From NCBI GenBank assembly GCA_964631325.1, contig CAZVWJ010000006.1, forward strand, positions 30,510 through 94,509: a stretch of DNA of 64,000 nt, written 5' to 3'. The notes beneath the pieces are model-generated. The model made no database searches, had not been told where the DNA came from, and saw nothing but the letters and a program-made list of their open reading frames with translations. Position 1 is the stretch's first letter. Each line of letters opens with the position of its first letter. This DNA is from CAZVWJ01 sp964631325. GTDB taxonomy: Bacteria > T1Sed10-126. Shown here one piece after another: positions 55,447 through 63,950 of the stretch. Position numbers and translations under genes: made by a program.

Positions 55447-56184
55447 GTGGATGCGCATTCCGATAAACTGAAAGTTTATCTTGATGAAAAAATTGCCTCG
55501 GCTGAAGAACTGGCTCTTGAAGACCAATTCTGGAACCATTATCTAACCACGGTTCGTCGACTCACCCCGGGAGATAAAGTTCAACTGGCCGGCCCGGATG
55601 TAGTTGCTAACGCTGAGATCATCTCAATTGATCCGCTAACTTTCCATTTGCATTCGCAACGTCCGGCCTCCCGCCCTGGCTACAGTCTCTGGTTACTGCA
55701 GGCTGTAACGCGCAAGAAAAAAATTGAGGCTTCCATAAAGAGAGGGGCGGAGCTGGGTATTACTCATTTTTTGCCCCTGTATACAAAAAGAACTGTCCGC
55801 CGCCCAAACAATCCTTCAAAACAGCAGTCCCGCTGGCGAAAAATTGCTCTTGACTCCACCAGGATTACCGGGCGGGACTGGTCACCCAAGATTTTCACTC
55901 CGGTGGAATTGGAAAATTTTCCCGAAAATATCTCCGACCTTGATACAATTTTTTTTGGAACCCCGGCTGGTAAGCCGCCGGCGGAATCATTCACATCTTC
56001 TCCCTCACGGTCTGCTTTGCTTGTTGGCCCCGAAGGTGGATTTACAGAAACAGAGGAGGAATTCATTACCTGCCAGGGGGCCTGTGCTGTCAGCCTGGGA
56101 GAGCAAAATTACCGGGCTGAAACAGCCGCTTTAACCCTCGCAACTCTCTGGCTCTATCATCAAAATATATTACCCGCTCAATGA
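55447..56184 (+). CDS. rsmE: 16S rRNA (uracil-1498-N3)-methyltransferase RsmE
   Basis: 245 residues from a GTG. PUA-like N-terminal domain and SPOUT knot with LLVGPEGGFTETEEEF and SLGEQNYRAETAALTLATLW. QAVTRKKKIEASIKRGAELG is also typical. The gene prmA, often between dnaJ and rsmE in Bacillota, is absent. Confidence 0.94.
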   Translation: MDAHSDKLKVYLDEKIASAEELALEDQFWNHYLTTVRRLTPGDKVQLAGPDVVANAEIISIDPLTFHLHSQRPASRPGYSLWLLQAVTRKKKIEASIKRGAELGITHFLPLYTKRTVRRPNNPSKQQSRWRKIALDSTRITGRDWSPKIFTPVELENFPENISDLDTIFFGTPAGKPPAESFTSSPSRSALLVGPEGGFTETEEEFITCQGACAVSLGEQNYRAETAALTLATLWLYHQNILPAQ

Positions 56185-56195
56185 TTTTCTGAGCT

Positions 56196-56287
56196 TCCTC
56201 TAAAAAATCTTCCCCCTTGAGGGGGGAGAATTAGATGGGAGGGTAAACGGGTTTGTAAGACCGCTTGGACGTTAGTTTTTTTGTTAG
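56196..56287 (+). repeat. Dispersed intergenic repeat, copy 10, interrupted by the structured element
   Basis: AATCTTCCCCCTTGAGGGGG with AGAATTAGATGGGAGGGTAA, then GGGTTTGTAAGACCGC and TTTTTTTGTTAG. Its right end (GTACCTTTTTAGAGTGGACT) reappears only after the structured element, at about 56538. The break point differs from that in copy 7. Confidence 0.75.
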
Positions 56288-56533
56288 CCCGAATTATGCA
56301 TGAAATTTTCGATTTCATGCATAATTCGTCCCTACGGGACAGCCGTCAGGCGCTAAACGCTAAACAAACTAAGTTGTAATTCATAATGCGATTTTACAGG
56401 GTGTACTTGTGACTCAATGTCAGTATAGCCTGCTGGCTGGGCTAACCCAGCTGGCAATGGCCGTATTGTGGCCATTGACGGCTGTCTTCCCGACGAAGTA
56501 TGCTCGTCTGGTTTTTGTCGTGCATACTTCGGG
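56288..56533 (+). mobile_element. Structured palindrome-ended element, copy 2
   Basis: 246 bases, same layout as 39948-40192 and flanked by TTAG on both sides. The left hairpin, the GTCCC-TAC-GGGAC hairpin and the ten-base GACAGCCGTC/GACGGCTGTC arm are identical. The middle third differs at many positions. The TGCTGGCTGGG/CCCAGCTGGCA stem differs from copy 1 but keeps pairing through G-T wobble. The right hairpin is weakened at one position (TGCTCG against TGCACG). It ends 50 bases before a sulfotransferase-like gene in the same orientation. Confidence 0.8.
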
Positions 56534-56583
56534 TTAGGTACCTTTTTAGAGTGGACTCATAATCTTATACGAGTAGAGTAAAA

Positions 56584-57483
56584 ATGAATTCGAAAATTAA
56601 TGATATTTTTTTAACTCTGGGCTGGTTCAGGTCGGGAACAACTCATTTGTATGAATTGTTGAAAAAAGCTCTCCCCGGCTGGACACATTACTATGAACCT
56701 TTTCACCCAAAATTAGCAAAATCACTTGAAGTTTACCGGAAAGAAAAAGCGGCTAATCCAGACCGGGATATATTAATCAAGGAACCCCTTCATCAGAAAG
56801 TGTTGTTCCAGGAATATTTTAAAAAACCCGGGGCAATTGATAATCATTATCAACCACGATTTGGAGCTTGTGATTTTTTTCTGGACGCGGAAGCTGATTT
56901 TGATTGCCTGGTTGATTATCTTCAGGCTCTTGCTTCCGTTAAAACTCCTGTCAATTTTCAGGTAAATCGCGGCCTTGGTCGAATTGATTTTATTAAAAGT
57001 GTATTTCCCCGGGCTGTCTGGGCCTCCTGGCACGATCAACCGGAAGATCCTTTTTCAGCGGAACTCCCCGGGGATAAATTTAAACTGGACAGGATGCTTG
57101 AGGAGGTTGAAGATGTTCTGGCTCCGGAGGATTATCAGGACTGGGGATTCAAATGGGCTCACCACCGTCCGCCGGTGGCTGTTTTTCTGGTTATGTGGTC
57201 GTTTTTATATTCAGTGGCTCTCCGGGCTGCTGATAATTTCCGATCGACGGCTATAGTTCAGTTTGAGGATTTAATAGCTGATTCAGAATCCCTGTTAAAG
57301 AAGATGAGCCACAGTCTTGATTTGCCGCTGGAGACCGGGGAATTACCGGCCAGTTATTCTACCCCGATCCGGAAGTGGCGCCGCAATTCTTCCCCGGAAG
57401 AATATCAAGAATTTCTTGCAGATCTGCCGGCGGAGACTCCCCTGCTGAATTTAATGCGCTCCTTTGATTATTGGTCCTCTTGA
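56584..57483 (+). CDS. Sulfotransferase-like protein
   Basis: 299 residues. Near the N-terminus LTLGWFRSGTTHLYELLKKA gives the 5'-phosphosulfate-binding loop (RSGTT) of PAPS-dependent sulfotransferases; YYEPFHP follows as in many of them. Near residue 217 STAIVQFEDLIADSESLLKK is the usual downstream pattern. No signal peptide. The acceptor is unknown. A CysQ-like enzyme that would clear the by-product is encoded at 17628-18449. It sits just downstream of structured element copy 2 and upstream of bioB. Confidence 0.78.
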   Translation: MNSKINDIFLTLGWFRSGTTHLYELLKKALPGWTHYYEPFHPKLAKSLEVYRKEKAANPDRDILIKEPLHQKVLFQEYFKKPGAIDNHYQPRFGACDFFLDAEADFDCLVDYLQALASVKTPVNFQVNRGLGRIDFIKSVFPRAVWASWHDQPEDPFSAELPGDKFKLDRMLEEVEDVLAPEDYQDWGFKWAHHRPPVAVFLVMWSFLYSVALRAADNFRSTAIVQFEDLIADSESLLKKMSHSLDLPLETGELPASYSTPIRKWRRNSSPEEYQEFLADLPAETPLLNLMRSFDYWSS

Positions 57484-57576
57484 ACATTTTCTCCCGGTAA
57501 AATACGGTTCAATTAAAGGTCTTTTTGTAGCCACTATTTGTTATCATTATTCTTGGAGTAGTCAGGGAGACAGGTT

Positions 57577-58560
57577 ATGAAATCACAGTTAATTACAGGA
57601 TTAGAAGACAAATTATCCCGGGGCGAGCTTCTTGGCGCTGAGGCTGGACTGCGTATTCTTAATAGTTCTTCGAAAGATTTTCTTCAGTTGCTTGGCCTTG
57701 CTGACCGAGTACGCCAGGCTCATTTTGGCCAGACCGTCCAGCTTTGTTCAATTGTGAATGCTAAGAGCGGGGCTTGCAGTGAAGATTGTGCTTTTTGTGC
57801 CCAGTCAATCCACCACAAGGCTGAAATCGAAGAATACGAGTTAATTTCTAACAGCCGGTTGGATTCCGCTTGCCGGAATGCCGCTCAACTTCCCATTTCT
57901 AATTTTGGGATGGTGACCAGTGGTCCGACTCTTTCGAACCCTGAAGTTGAGCAAATAGTGGAGTTGCTTCAGACAAAAAAGAATGATTCTTCCCCGGCCC
58001 CCGCCCTCTGTGCTTCTTTTGGTAGTTTAAGCGAATCCCAGTTATTGCCTCTTAAGGAGGCGGGCCTCCGGCGGTTCCATCATAACCTGGAGACTGCCCG
58101 GAGTTATTTTGATCAGATTTGCTCGACTCACGATTATCAATCCCGGGTTGAAACAGTTAAAACTGCTAAAAAAGTTGGCCTGGAAGTTTGCTCGGGTGGA
58201 TTGCTCGGAGCCGGGGAAAATCGGGAACAACGGGTCGAGTTTGCCCTCACTCTCCGGGATCTGGATGTTGATTCTATCCCCTTGAATTTTTTGATTCCTG
58301 TCGAGGGAACCCCCCTGGGACAAATAGAGCCGCTTTCCCCGCGAGAAATTTTGCGGACAATAGCGATGTTTCGGCTTCTCCTTCCGAGCGTTCCTATTAA
58401 AGTATGTGCGGGCCGGAAAAACCTCCGCGACCTTCAGTCCCTGGTTTTCTTTGCCGGGGCCACTGGTATGATGATTGGTGATTTATTAACGGTCGCCGGC
58501 CGCGACGTGGAGACAGATCTGCAGATGCTTGAGGACCTGGAGTTTAATTATGAGCAGTAA
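57577..58560 (+). CDS. bioB: Biotin synthase
   Basis: 327 residues, radical SAM. Cluster motif ACSEDCAFCAQS (CxxxCxxC) and later FHHNLETARSYFDQI, PLNFLIPVEGTPLG and KVCAGRKNLRD. It inserts sulfur into dethiobiotin. GGGAGACAGG precedes the ATG. Its stop overlaps the bioF start by 11 bases. No BirA-type operator palindrome is obvious in the 93 bases upstream. Confidence 0.96.
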   Translation: MKSQLITGLEDKLSRGELLGAEAGLRILNSSSKDFLQLLGLADRVRQAHFGQTVQLCSIVNAKSGACSEDCAFCAQSIHHKAEIEEYELISNSRLDSACRNAAQLPISNFGMVTSGPTLSNPEVEQIVELLQTKKNDSSPAPALCASFGSLSESQLLPLKEAGLRRFHHNLETARSYFDQICSTHDYQSRVETVKTAKKVGLEVCSGGLLGAGENREQRVEFALTLRDLDVDSIPLNFLIPVEGTPLGQIEPLSPREILRTIAMFRLLLPSVPIKVCAGRKNLRDLQSLVFFAGATGMMIGDLLTVAGRDVETDLQMLEDLEFNYEQ

Positions 58561-59719
58561 ATCAATTAATGAACGACTGCGGGAACTCCGTTCAGACGGA
58601 CTTTATCGCCGGTTAGAAACCAGGCCGGCTACCGGGGGAAAATTGGTGGAGGAAAACGATAAAATTTTGAATTTCTCTTCAAATGATTATCTTGATCTGG
58701 CCAATCACCCTCGGGTCAAAAAAGAAGCCCACCGGATGATTGAGGAATACGGCGGTGGGGCAACAGCTTCCCGGCTGGTTACAGGCACGCTTGAGTGTCA
58801 TGAAAAGTTAGAGCAACGTCTTGCTGAAATGAAAGGATATCCTGCGGCCCTCGTCTTTGGCAGTGGTTACTTGACTAATCTCGGAGTGATTACGGCACTG
58901 CTGGGAAAGAATGATTATTTATTTGTTGATCGTCTGGCTCACGCCAGTATTATCGATGGTCTCCTTCAGTCCCGGGCGGAGTTTCATCGTTTCCGTCATA
59001 ATGACCTGGACCATCTGGCTGATCAGTTGGAAAATACTGCGAATGGCGGGCGAAAATTAATTGTTACCGAATCACTCTTCAGCATGGACGGGGACCGGGC
59101 TCCCCTTGCCGGGCTCGTTCAACTGGCTCAGCGCCACGAAGCAATGCTGCTGGTAGACGAAGCCCATGCAACCGGCGTGTTCGGGTCCGCCGGCTGCGGT
59201 CTGGTCGCGGCGGAAGAATTAACTGATCAGGTTGATATTTCCATGGCCACTTTGAGCAAAGCTCTCGGTAGTTATGGAGGAATGGTAGCCTGCAGTCAAA
59301 AACTAAAAGAGTTTTTTATTAATCGGGCCCGTTCCTTTATTTATAGTACTGCTCTTCCTCCGGCTTCTGTGGGGGCAGTTCTTGGGGCCCTCGATGTTCT
59401 CGCCGACCAACCTGAGCTGGGTTCGGAGGTGCTGGAGCGGGCTTCTTTTTTCCGGCGTCGACTGCAGAAGCAGGGGCTGGATACCGGGAACTCGTCAAGC
59501 CAGATTATTCCGGTGATTGTTGGTGAAAATGAACTCACCCTGGAATTTGCCCGTCGGCTGGAAAAAGAAGGACTGCTGGCTGTGGCCATTCGCCCGCCCA
59601 CCGTCCCCCGCAACGTCGCCAGAATCCGGTTTTCAGTAACTCTCGCTCATTCCCGCGAAGAGCTGGCTGATGTGGCTGAACTTATCGGCAATACAGCAAA
59701 AGAACTTGGAGTTATTTAG
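58550..59719 (+). CDS. bioF: 8-amino-7-oxononanoate synthase
   Basis: 389 residues from the ATG at 58550. PLP enzyme of the alpha-oxoamine synthase family: NFSSNDYLDLANHPRV, GGGATASRLVTGTLECHEKL, LLVDEAHATGVFGSAGCG and the PLP Lys in ATLSKALGSYGG. It condenses pimeloyl thioester with alanine. It overlaps bioB by 11 bases, so the two are coupled. Confidence 0.95.
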   Translation: MSSKSINERLRELRSDGLYRRLETRPATGGKLVEENDKILNFSSNDYLDLANHPRVKKEAHRMIEEYGGGATASRLVTGTLECHEKLEQRLAEMKGYPAALVFGSGYLTNLGVITALLGKNDYLFVDRLAHASIIDGLLQSRAEFHRFRHNDLDHLADQLENTANGGRKLIVTESLFSMDGDRAPLAGLVQLAQRHEAMLLVDEAHATGVFGSAGCGLVAAEELTDQVDISMATLSKALGSYGGMVACSQKLKEFFINRARSFIYSTALPPASVGAVLGALDVLADQPELGSEVLERASFFRRRLQKQGLDTGNSSSQIIPVIVGENELTLEFARRLEKEGLLAVAIRPPTVPRNVARIRFSVTLAHSREELADVAELIGNTAKELGVI

Positions 59720-59754
59720 TTGTTAAATTGTTTGCGCAAAAAAGGTGTATTTAG

Positions 59755-60489
59755 ATGAAAGAAATGCTTGTTGTTTCCGGCTGGGGTTATCCGGCTTCAG
59801 TCTGGGATCCGGTTAAAGAACAACTATCTTCTGATTACCAGGTCACGGTTTTAGATCTTTTTCAGCTAGATGAAGAAGCAACTTTTCCTTCGACAACTTC
59901 AAATATTTCTCCCTATGCCCGGGCTTTACAGAGGAAACTTGAAGCTTTAAAACCGGACGTCGTGCTCGGCTGGTCAATGGGCGGGATAATTTTGCTTGAA
60001 GTTCTGCTCAGTGGGTTTGAATATAATTTTGAACCGCTTGTTTTAGCTACTACTCCCCGCTTTATCCAACCGGCCCAGGCAGTTTTCCCCGGCGTTGAAA
60101 ATCAGCGTCTGAGAGCTATGCAGATTGGTTTTGAGGCAACCCCGGCCTCCATTCTGGCGGATTTTTATGAATTTTCCGCTCATCCCGCCGAGGTTCGCCT
60201 GGATCCCGAGCGGGTAAAAAAAATAGCGGTGAATAACGAAACAGCACTGGTCCGGGGCTTACAGTATTTGAGCCAGGTTGATCTTACTGCTGGGTTAAAA
60301 AATTTAAATCGTCTCCTTACAGTCCTCCATGGCCGAGAAGACCAGGTTGTTCCCCCGGCCGCTGGCCGATATTTAGCCGATAATTTATCCCACTCACAGT
60401 TTGAAATACTTCCCGGGGGGCATGCTCTGCCTTCAACTCATTCGCAGAAATTGGCTGAACGACTGAAATCTCTGCTTGAAATTGGTTGA
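59755..60489 (+). CDS. bioH: BioH-like pimeloyl-ACP methyl ester esterase
   Basis: 244 residues, alpha/beta hydrolase. Nucleophile Ser in VLGWSMGGIILLE, Asp in HGREDQVVP, His in PGGHALPSTHS. Placed directly before bioC, the enzyme that makes the methyl ester it would cleave, which supports BioH (or an analogue) as the assignment. It overlaps bioC by four bases (TTGA). Confidence 0.85.
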   Translation: MKEMLVVSGWGYPASVWDPVKEQLSSDYQVTVLDLFQLDEEATFPSTTSNISPYARALQRKLEALKPDVVLGWSMGGIILLEVLLSGFEYNFEPLVLATTPRFIQPAQAVFPGVENQRLRAMQIGFEATPASILADFYEFSAHPAEVRLDPERVKKIAVNNETALVRGLQYLSQVDLTAGLKNLNRLLTVLHGREDQVVPPAAGRYLADNLSHSQFEILPGGHALPSTHSQKLAERLKSLLEIG

Positions 60490-61280
60490 TATCTGTGAGT
60501 GGACAATCCTTTATTCCAACCGGATTTAAAACGGTAGCTGACACTTACGACGACCACGCTTCTATCCAGAATCGAGTAGCCCGGGATTTACTCGATATTA
60601 TGCCGGATTCGGAGCAATTTGAAAATCTTTTGGAGATTGGCTGTGGAACGGGTCTTTATACCCGCTTGCTGGCTGAAAGGTATGAAGACGTTGACCTCTA
60701 TGCTGTGGATTTTTCTATTCAAATGGTCAAGCAGGCCCGTCAGAAATTATCCTCTTTCCGGATAAACTGGTTTATTGCTGATGCTAGAAATTTTACCCTG
60801 AATACTCAATTTGCCGGCTTGACCAGCAGTTCTTCTATCCACTGGGCTCAACCTTTAAATAAATTATTTGAAAATTTATCCGCTCACTTACGGTCTGACG
60901 GACAGTTTGTGTTCAGTATTATGCTTCGGGATACCCTCCGGGAACTTCAATCTCTCCGGCGCCGGGTGGCCCCGAATAAATCTCCTCGCCGGTCTCTGCC
61001 AACGGCTTCCACCGTTTTTAAGCAACTTGAGGCTTCCGGCTTCACCCCGGATCAGCATTACCGGCAACAATACGAACAGAAATATGAATCGGCACGTTCT
61101 TTTCTTCGGGCACTTAATGAGCAGGGCGTTACCGGCAATCAAATTGCTGCTCCCGATCGTCCTTTAACTCCGGGCGAACTTGAACAAATCATTAGCGCCT
61201 ATGAAACCGAATATTCAACCGATTCAGAAGACGTCCGCGCCACTTACGACGTCCTTTATATTTCTGCAGTTCCGGCTTAA
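60486..61280 (+). CDS. bioC: Malonyl-ACP O-methyltransferase BioC
   Basis: 264 residues from a TTG (a GTG at 60495 is also possible). Class I methyltransferase with LLEIGCGTGLYTRLLAERY, VDFSIQMVKQAR and the BioC-type SSSSIHWAQPLNKLFE. It starts the disguised-substrate route to pimeloyl-ACP with BioH. The ORF ends before a 230-base gap. Confidence 0.9.
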   Translation: MISVSGQSFIPTGFKTVADTYDDHASIQNRVARDLLDIMPDSEQFENLLEIGCGTGLYTRLLAERYEDVDLYAVDFSIQMVKQARQKLSSFRINWFIADARNFTLNTQFAGLTSSSSIHWAQPLNKLFENLSAHLRSDGQFVFSIMLRDTLRELQSLRRRVAPNKSPRRSLPTASTVFKQLEASGFTPDQHYRQQYEQKYESARSFLRALNEQGVTGNQIAAPDRPLTPGELEQIISAYETEYSTDSEDVRATYDVLYISAVPA

Positions 61281-61320
61281 TTTATTTCATTTACCCTCAG
61301 CACTTCAAACGTCATCCCCG

Positions 61321-61358
61321 CATCTTTATATCTGCACAATTGTGAAGATATAAAGGTG
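61321..61358. repeat. Long near-perfect palindrome after bioC
   Basis: CATCTTTATATCT pairs with AGATATAAAGGTG (one G-T), around CACAATTGTG, itself a palindrome. It is preceded by CCCCG and followed by an AT-rich palindrome (TATTTAATTAAATA). It could serve as the bioC 3' hairpin; there is no T-tract. The order CCC, long hairpin, small palindrome loosely resembles the left end of the structured element. Confidence 0.6.
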
Positions 61359-61461
61359 TATATTTAATTAAATAACGACATAATTTAACGGCAGAACTTT
61401 CTATTACTCCCACAATGTTTATCCGATTGGATTATCTGAGGGTCTATCAAAGGAGAGTGAT

Positions 61462-61518
61462 ATGATAAACTTACCCGCTGTCAGGAACATTAAACAGGCG
61501 GTGTTCTACTCGAAATGA
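61462..61518 (+). CDS. Possible 18-residue leader ORF overlapping bioD
   Basis: ATG preceded by AAAGGAGAG at suitable distance, 18 codons (MINLPAVRNIKQAVFYSK), stop overlapping the bioD ATG as ATGA. The bioD start itself has no Shine-Dalgarno motif, so translation of bioD may depend on this short ORF. No family is recognisable at this length. Confidence 0.5.
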   Translation: MINLPAVRNIKQAVFYSK

Positions 61519-62264
61519 ATTTATTTGTAACCGGGACTGATACCGGGATTGGCAAGACAGTAGTGACAACACTGGCTGTGGCCGGACTGCGCAGTCAAGA
61601 CGTGGATGCCGTTCCGCTAAAAGCGGTCCAGACCGGCTGTTCCGAAGAAGCGGGGGAATTAGTGGCCCCGGACCTTGAACAGGCGCTCGCGGGCAGTAAT
61701 TTCACTGTGGAGGTTAAATTGAAGGATTTACTTGCTCCCTGCCGCTATACCACGCCGTGTTCGCCTCACCTGGCCGCCCGGCTGGAATCAAAACCGGTTG
61801 ATCTCGAGGAGATATTCTCAGCCTATACGCAGTTAGATGACCGCTACGAGTCGGTGATCGTTGAGGGGGCCGGCGGTTTGCTGGTCCCGCTGACAGAGGA
61901 ATATTTGATGCTGGACCTGATTAAAGAACTTGATTTACCAGTATTACTCGTCAGCCGGCCGGACCTGGGGACGATTAATCATACTTTACTTTCCCTGGAA
62001 GCTCTGCGTTCCCGGGGGCTTCAAGTCCTCGGGGTCGTCTTCGATGAACCCGAACCGCTGGAGTGGGGCGAGATTGAGAGAGATAATTTGCGGATCATTG
62101 AAAAAATTGGAAAAGTTTCTATCTGGGGCCGGATAAGATACATCGATAAATACCGGGAACGATTGCACAAATCCAAAAATATCTGGGACAATATTAAGCA
62201 GACTTCCGCAGTGAATTTTGACTTCCCCAAAATGATTCTGGAGGCCATGAAGAATGGACAGTGA
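61515..62264 (+). CDS. bioD: Dethiobiotin synthetase
   Basis: 249 residues. P-loop FVTGTDTGIGKTVVTTLAV, Lys-containing LKAVQTGCSEE and VEGAGGLLVPL. It closes the ureido ring of dethiobiotin with ATP and CO2. The C-terminal 40 residues are basic and slightly longer than usual. It overlaps bioA by 11 bases and is probably coupled to the short ORF before it. Confidence 0.95.
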   Translation: MNLFVTGTDTGIGKTVVTTLAVAGLRSQDVDAVPLKAVQTGCSEEAGELVAPDLEQALAGSNFTVEVKLKDLLAPCRYTTPCSPHLAARLESKPVDLEEIFSAYTQLDDRYESVIVEGAGGLLVPLTEEYLMLDLIKELDLPVLLVSRPDLGTINHTLLSLEALRSRGLQVLGVVFDEPEPLEWGEIERDNLRIIEKIGKVSIWGRIRYIDKYRERLHKSKNIWDNIKQTSAVNFDFPKMILEAMKNGQ

Positions 62265-63579
62265 ATCTTACCGGCGGTTGGATCGAGAATCAATCTGGCA
62301 TCCGTATACTGATTACCGGGAGCTGATGTCTGAGGATTTTCCGGTTATTGAAGCGGGCGAGGGGCTTTATCTTTATGACGTAGAGGGGGAAGCTTACCTG
62401 GATGCTATTTCCTCCTGGTGGGCCTGCAACCTCGGCCATGGCCACCCCCGGCTGATAACAGCGATTCAAGACCAGGCGGAGAAACTTCAACACAGTATCC
62501 TCGGCAACCAGAGTCATCCACCGGCCATTGAACTGGCCGAACGGCTTGTCGATTTAACCGGCGGCCGCCGCCGGGTTCATTTTGCCTCGGACGGTGCCTC
62601 GGCCGTGGAAGCGGCCCTGAAGATTAGCCTTCAATACTGGCACAATACCGGCCAACCTGAGCGCAATAAGTTTGCCTATCTCTCCGGGGATTATCACGGC
62701 GATACCCTGGGGGCAGTTTCGGTGGGTTTTCTCCCTGACTTTCACGCTCCTTTTGATAATTTTCTTCCGGAACAGGTTCCCCTTCCGGCGCCGGACTGTA
62801 AGGAATGTCCGGCGGGCTCCACTCCGGAGGACTGTCATATTTCCTGCTTTAAAGAAACAGAAAAAATAATTACTAACCATTCCAAATCACTGGCCGGGGT
62901 AATCGTTGAGCCGCTCTGCCAGGCGGCAATGGGGATGAATATTTACCCGGCTAACTATTTAAAAAAACTCGAGCGGCTGTGCCGGCAGGAAAATCTTCTT
63001 TTAATTGATGATGAAATTGCCATGGGTTTTGGTCGGACCGGCCGTATGTGGGCCTATCAACACGCCAATATTCGACCGGATATAGTTTGCCTGGGTAAGG
63101 GGTTGACCGGGGGATATCTTCCTATGAGCGCTGCCGTGGTGGATCGGGAAATTTATGACGCCTTTAAGTCACCACCGTCTGACCGGACGTTTTTCCACGG
63201 TCATACTTTTGCCGGCAATCCGCTGGCTGCCGCCGCGGCCCGGTCGGCCCTTGATGTTTATGAGAAAAATTCCTTGGTCGAACACGTTGCCGGCCTTTCC
63301 GAAATATTAACGGAAGAATTAACTACCCTGGAGGAACTTGAGTGTGTGCAAGCGGTTCAAACTGTGGGGCTGGTCGGAGCCGTTCATCTGCAGGGGGCAA
63401 TGGAAAGTTCCGGCCCCGAGCTCGCCCGGCGAGTAAAAATGGAGCTTTTGCGCTGCCACGTCCTTATCCGCCCCCTCGGACCGGTTGTTTACCTGATGCC
63501 CCCGTTGGTAATCGAATCCGAAGAACTACAAAATTTAATTGAAAAATTCACCACTACCATCGAACAGTTGGGAGGCTAA
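62254..63579 (+). CDS. bioA: Adenosylmethionine-8-amino-7-oxononanoate aminotransferase
   Basis: 441 residues, fold-type I PLP aminotransferase. Start with SIWHPYTDYRE, then ISSWWACNLGHGHPRL, LIDDEIAMGFGRTGRMWA and the PLP Lys in CLGKGLTGGYLPMSAAV. FHGHTFAGNPLAAAAA follows. It makes 7,8-diaminopelargonate. The insert with cysteines (DCKECPAGSTPEDCHISCF) is also found in many Bacillota homologues. Confidence 0.96.
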   Translation: MDSESYRRLDRESIWHPYTDYRELMSEDFPVIEAGEGLYLYDVEGEAYLDAISSWWACNLGHGHPRLITAIQDQAEKLQHSILGNQSHPPAIELAERLVDLTGGRRRVHFASDGASAVEAALKISLQYWHNTGQPERNKFAYLSGDYHGDTLGAVSVGFLPDFHAPFDNFLPEQVPLPAPDCKECPAGSTPEDCHISCFKETEKIITNHSKSLAGVIVEPLCQAAMGMNIYPANYLKKLERLCRQENLLLIDDEIAMGFGRTGRMWAYQHANIRPDIVCLGKGLTGGYLPMSAAVVDREIYDAFKSPPSDRTFFHGHTFAGNPLAAAAARSALDVYEKNSLVEHVAGLSEILTEELTTLEELECVQAVQTVGLVGAVHLQGAMESSGPELARRVKMELLRCHVLIRPLGPVVYLMPPLVIESEELQNLIEKFTTTIEQLGG

Positions 63580-63581
63580 TT

Positions 63582-63872
63582 ATGACTGAACAGAATTCAG
63601 GAACTGAAAATATTGAAATTATCCCGGAGGAAGGGGGCTATTTTCTAAAGTTCATTTTTGATGATGAACAGGATTCTACTTTGATTTTTATCGCCGACCA
63701 GGATTTTGAAAGTTTGCAGGAAATGGCCGATAATCCGGAGAAAGATTGGGAGGATTTCCGCAACGAATTTTTCCTCCTGGTGGAACATACCGGCCATGAT
63801 CAGGAACATGAACTGAGTAAAGCCACCACCCGCCGTCTCCAAGAAAAAATCCTCCAGCACGAGACGGAATAG
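63582..63872 (+). CDS. Small acidic protein after bioA, unknown
   Basis: 96 residues, start ATG with GGAGG from the end of bioA, three bases after it, so it is in the bio operon. Rich in Glu and Asp; beta-rich N-terminal half (GGYFLKFIFDDEQDSTLIFI) and helical C-terminal half. No signal, membrane segment or motif. A biotin-related role is only suggested by position. Confidence 0.7.
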   Translation: MTEQNSGTENIEIIPEEGGYFLKFIFDDEQDSTLIFIADQDFESLQEMADNPEKDWEDFRNEFFLLVEHTGHDQEHELSKATTRRLQEKILQHETE

Positions 63873-63950
63873 CTCTGTTTATTTCAGGTCGGGGTAATAA
63901 AGTAAACCAAGGCTAAAATAATACAGAGGATAGAGCAGAGACAGGCCTAA

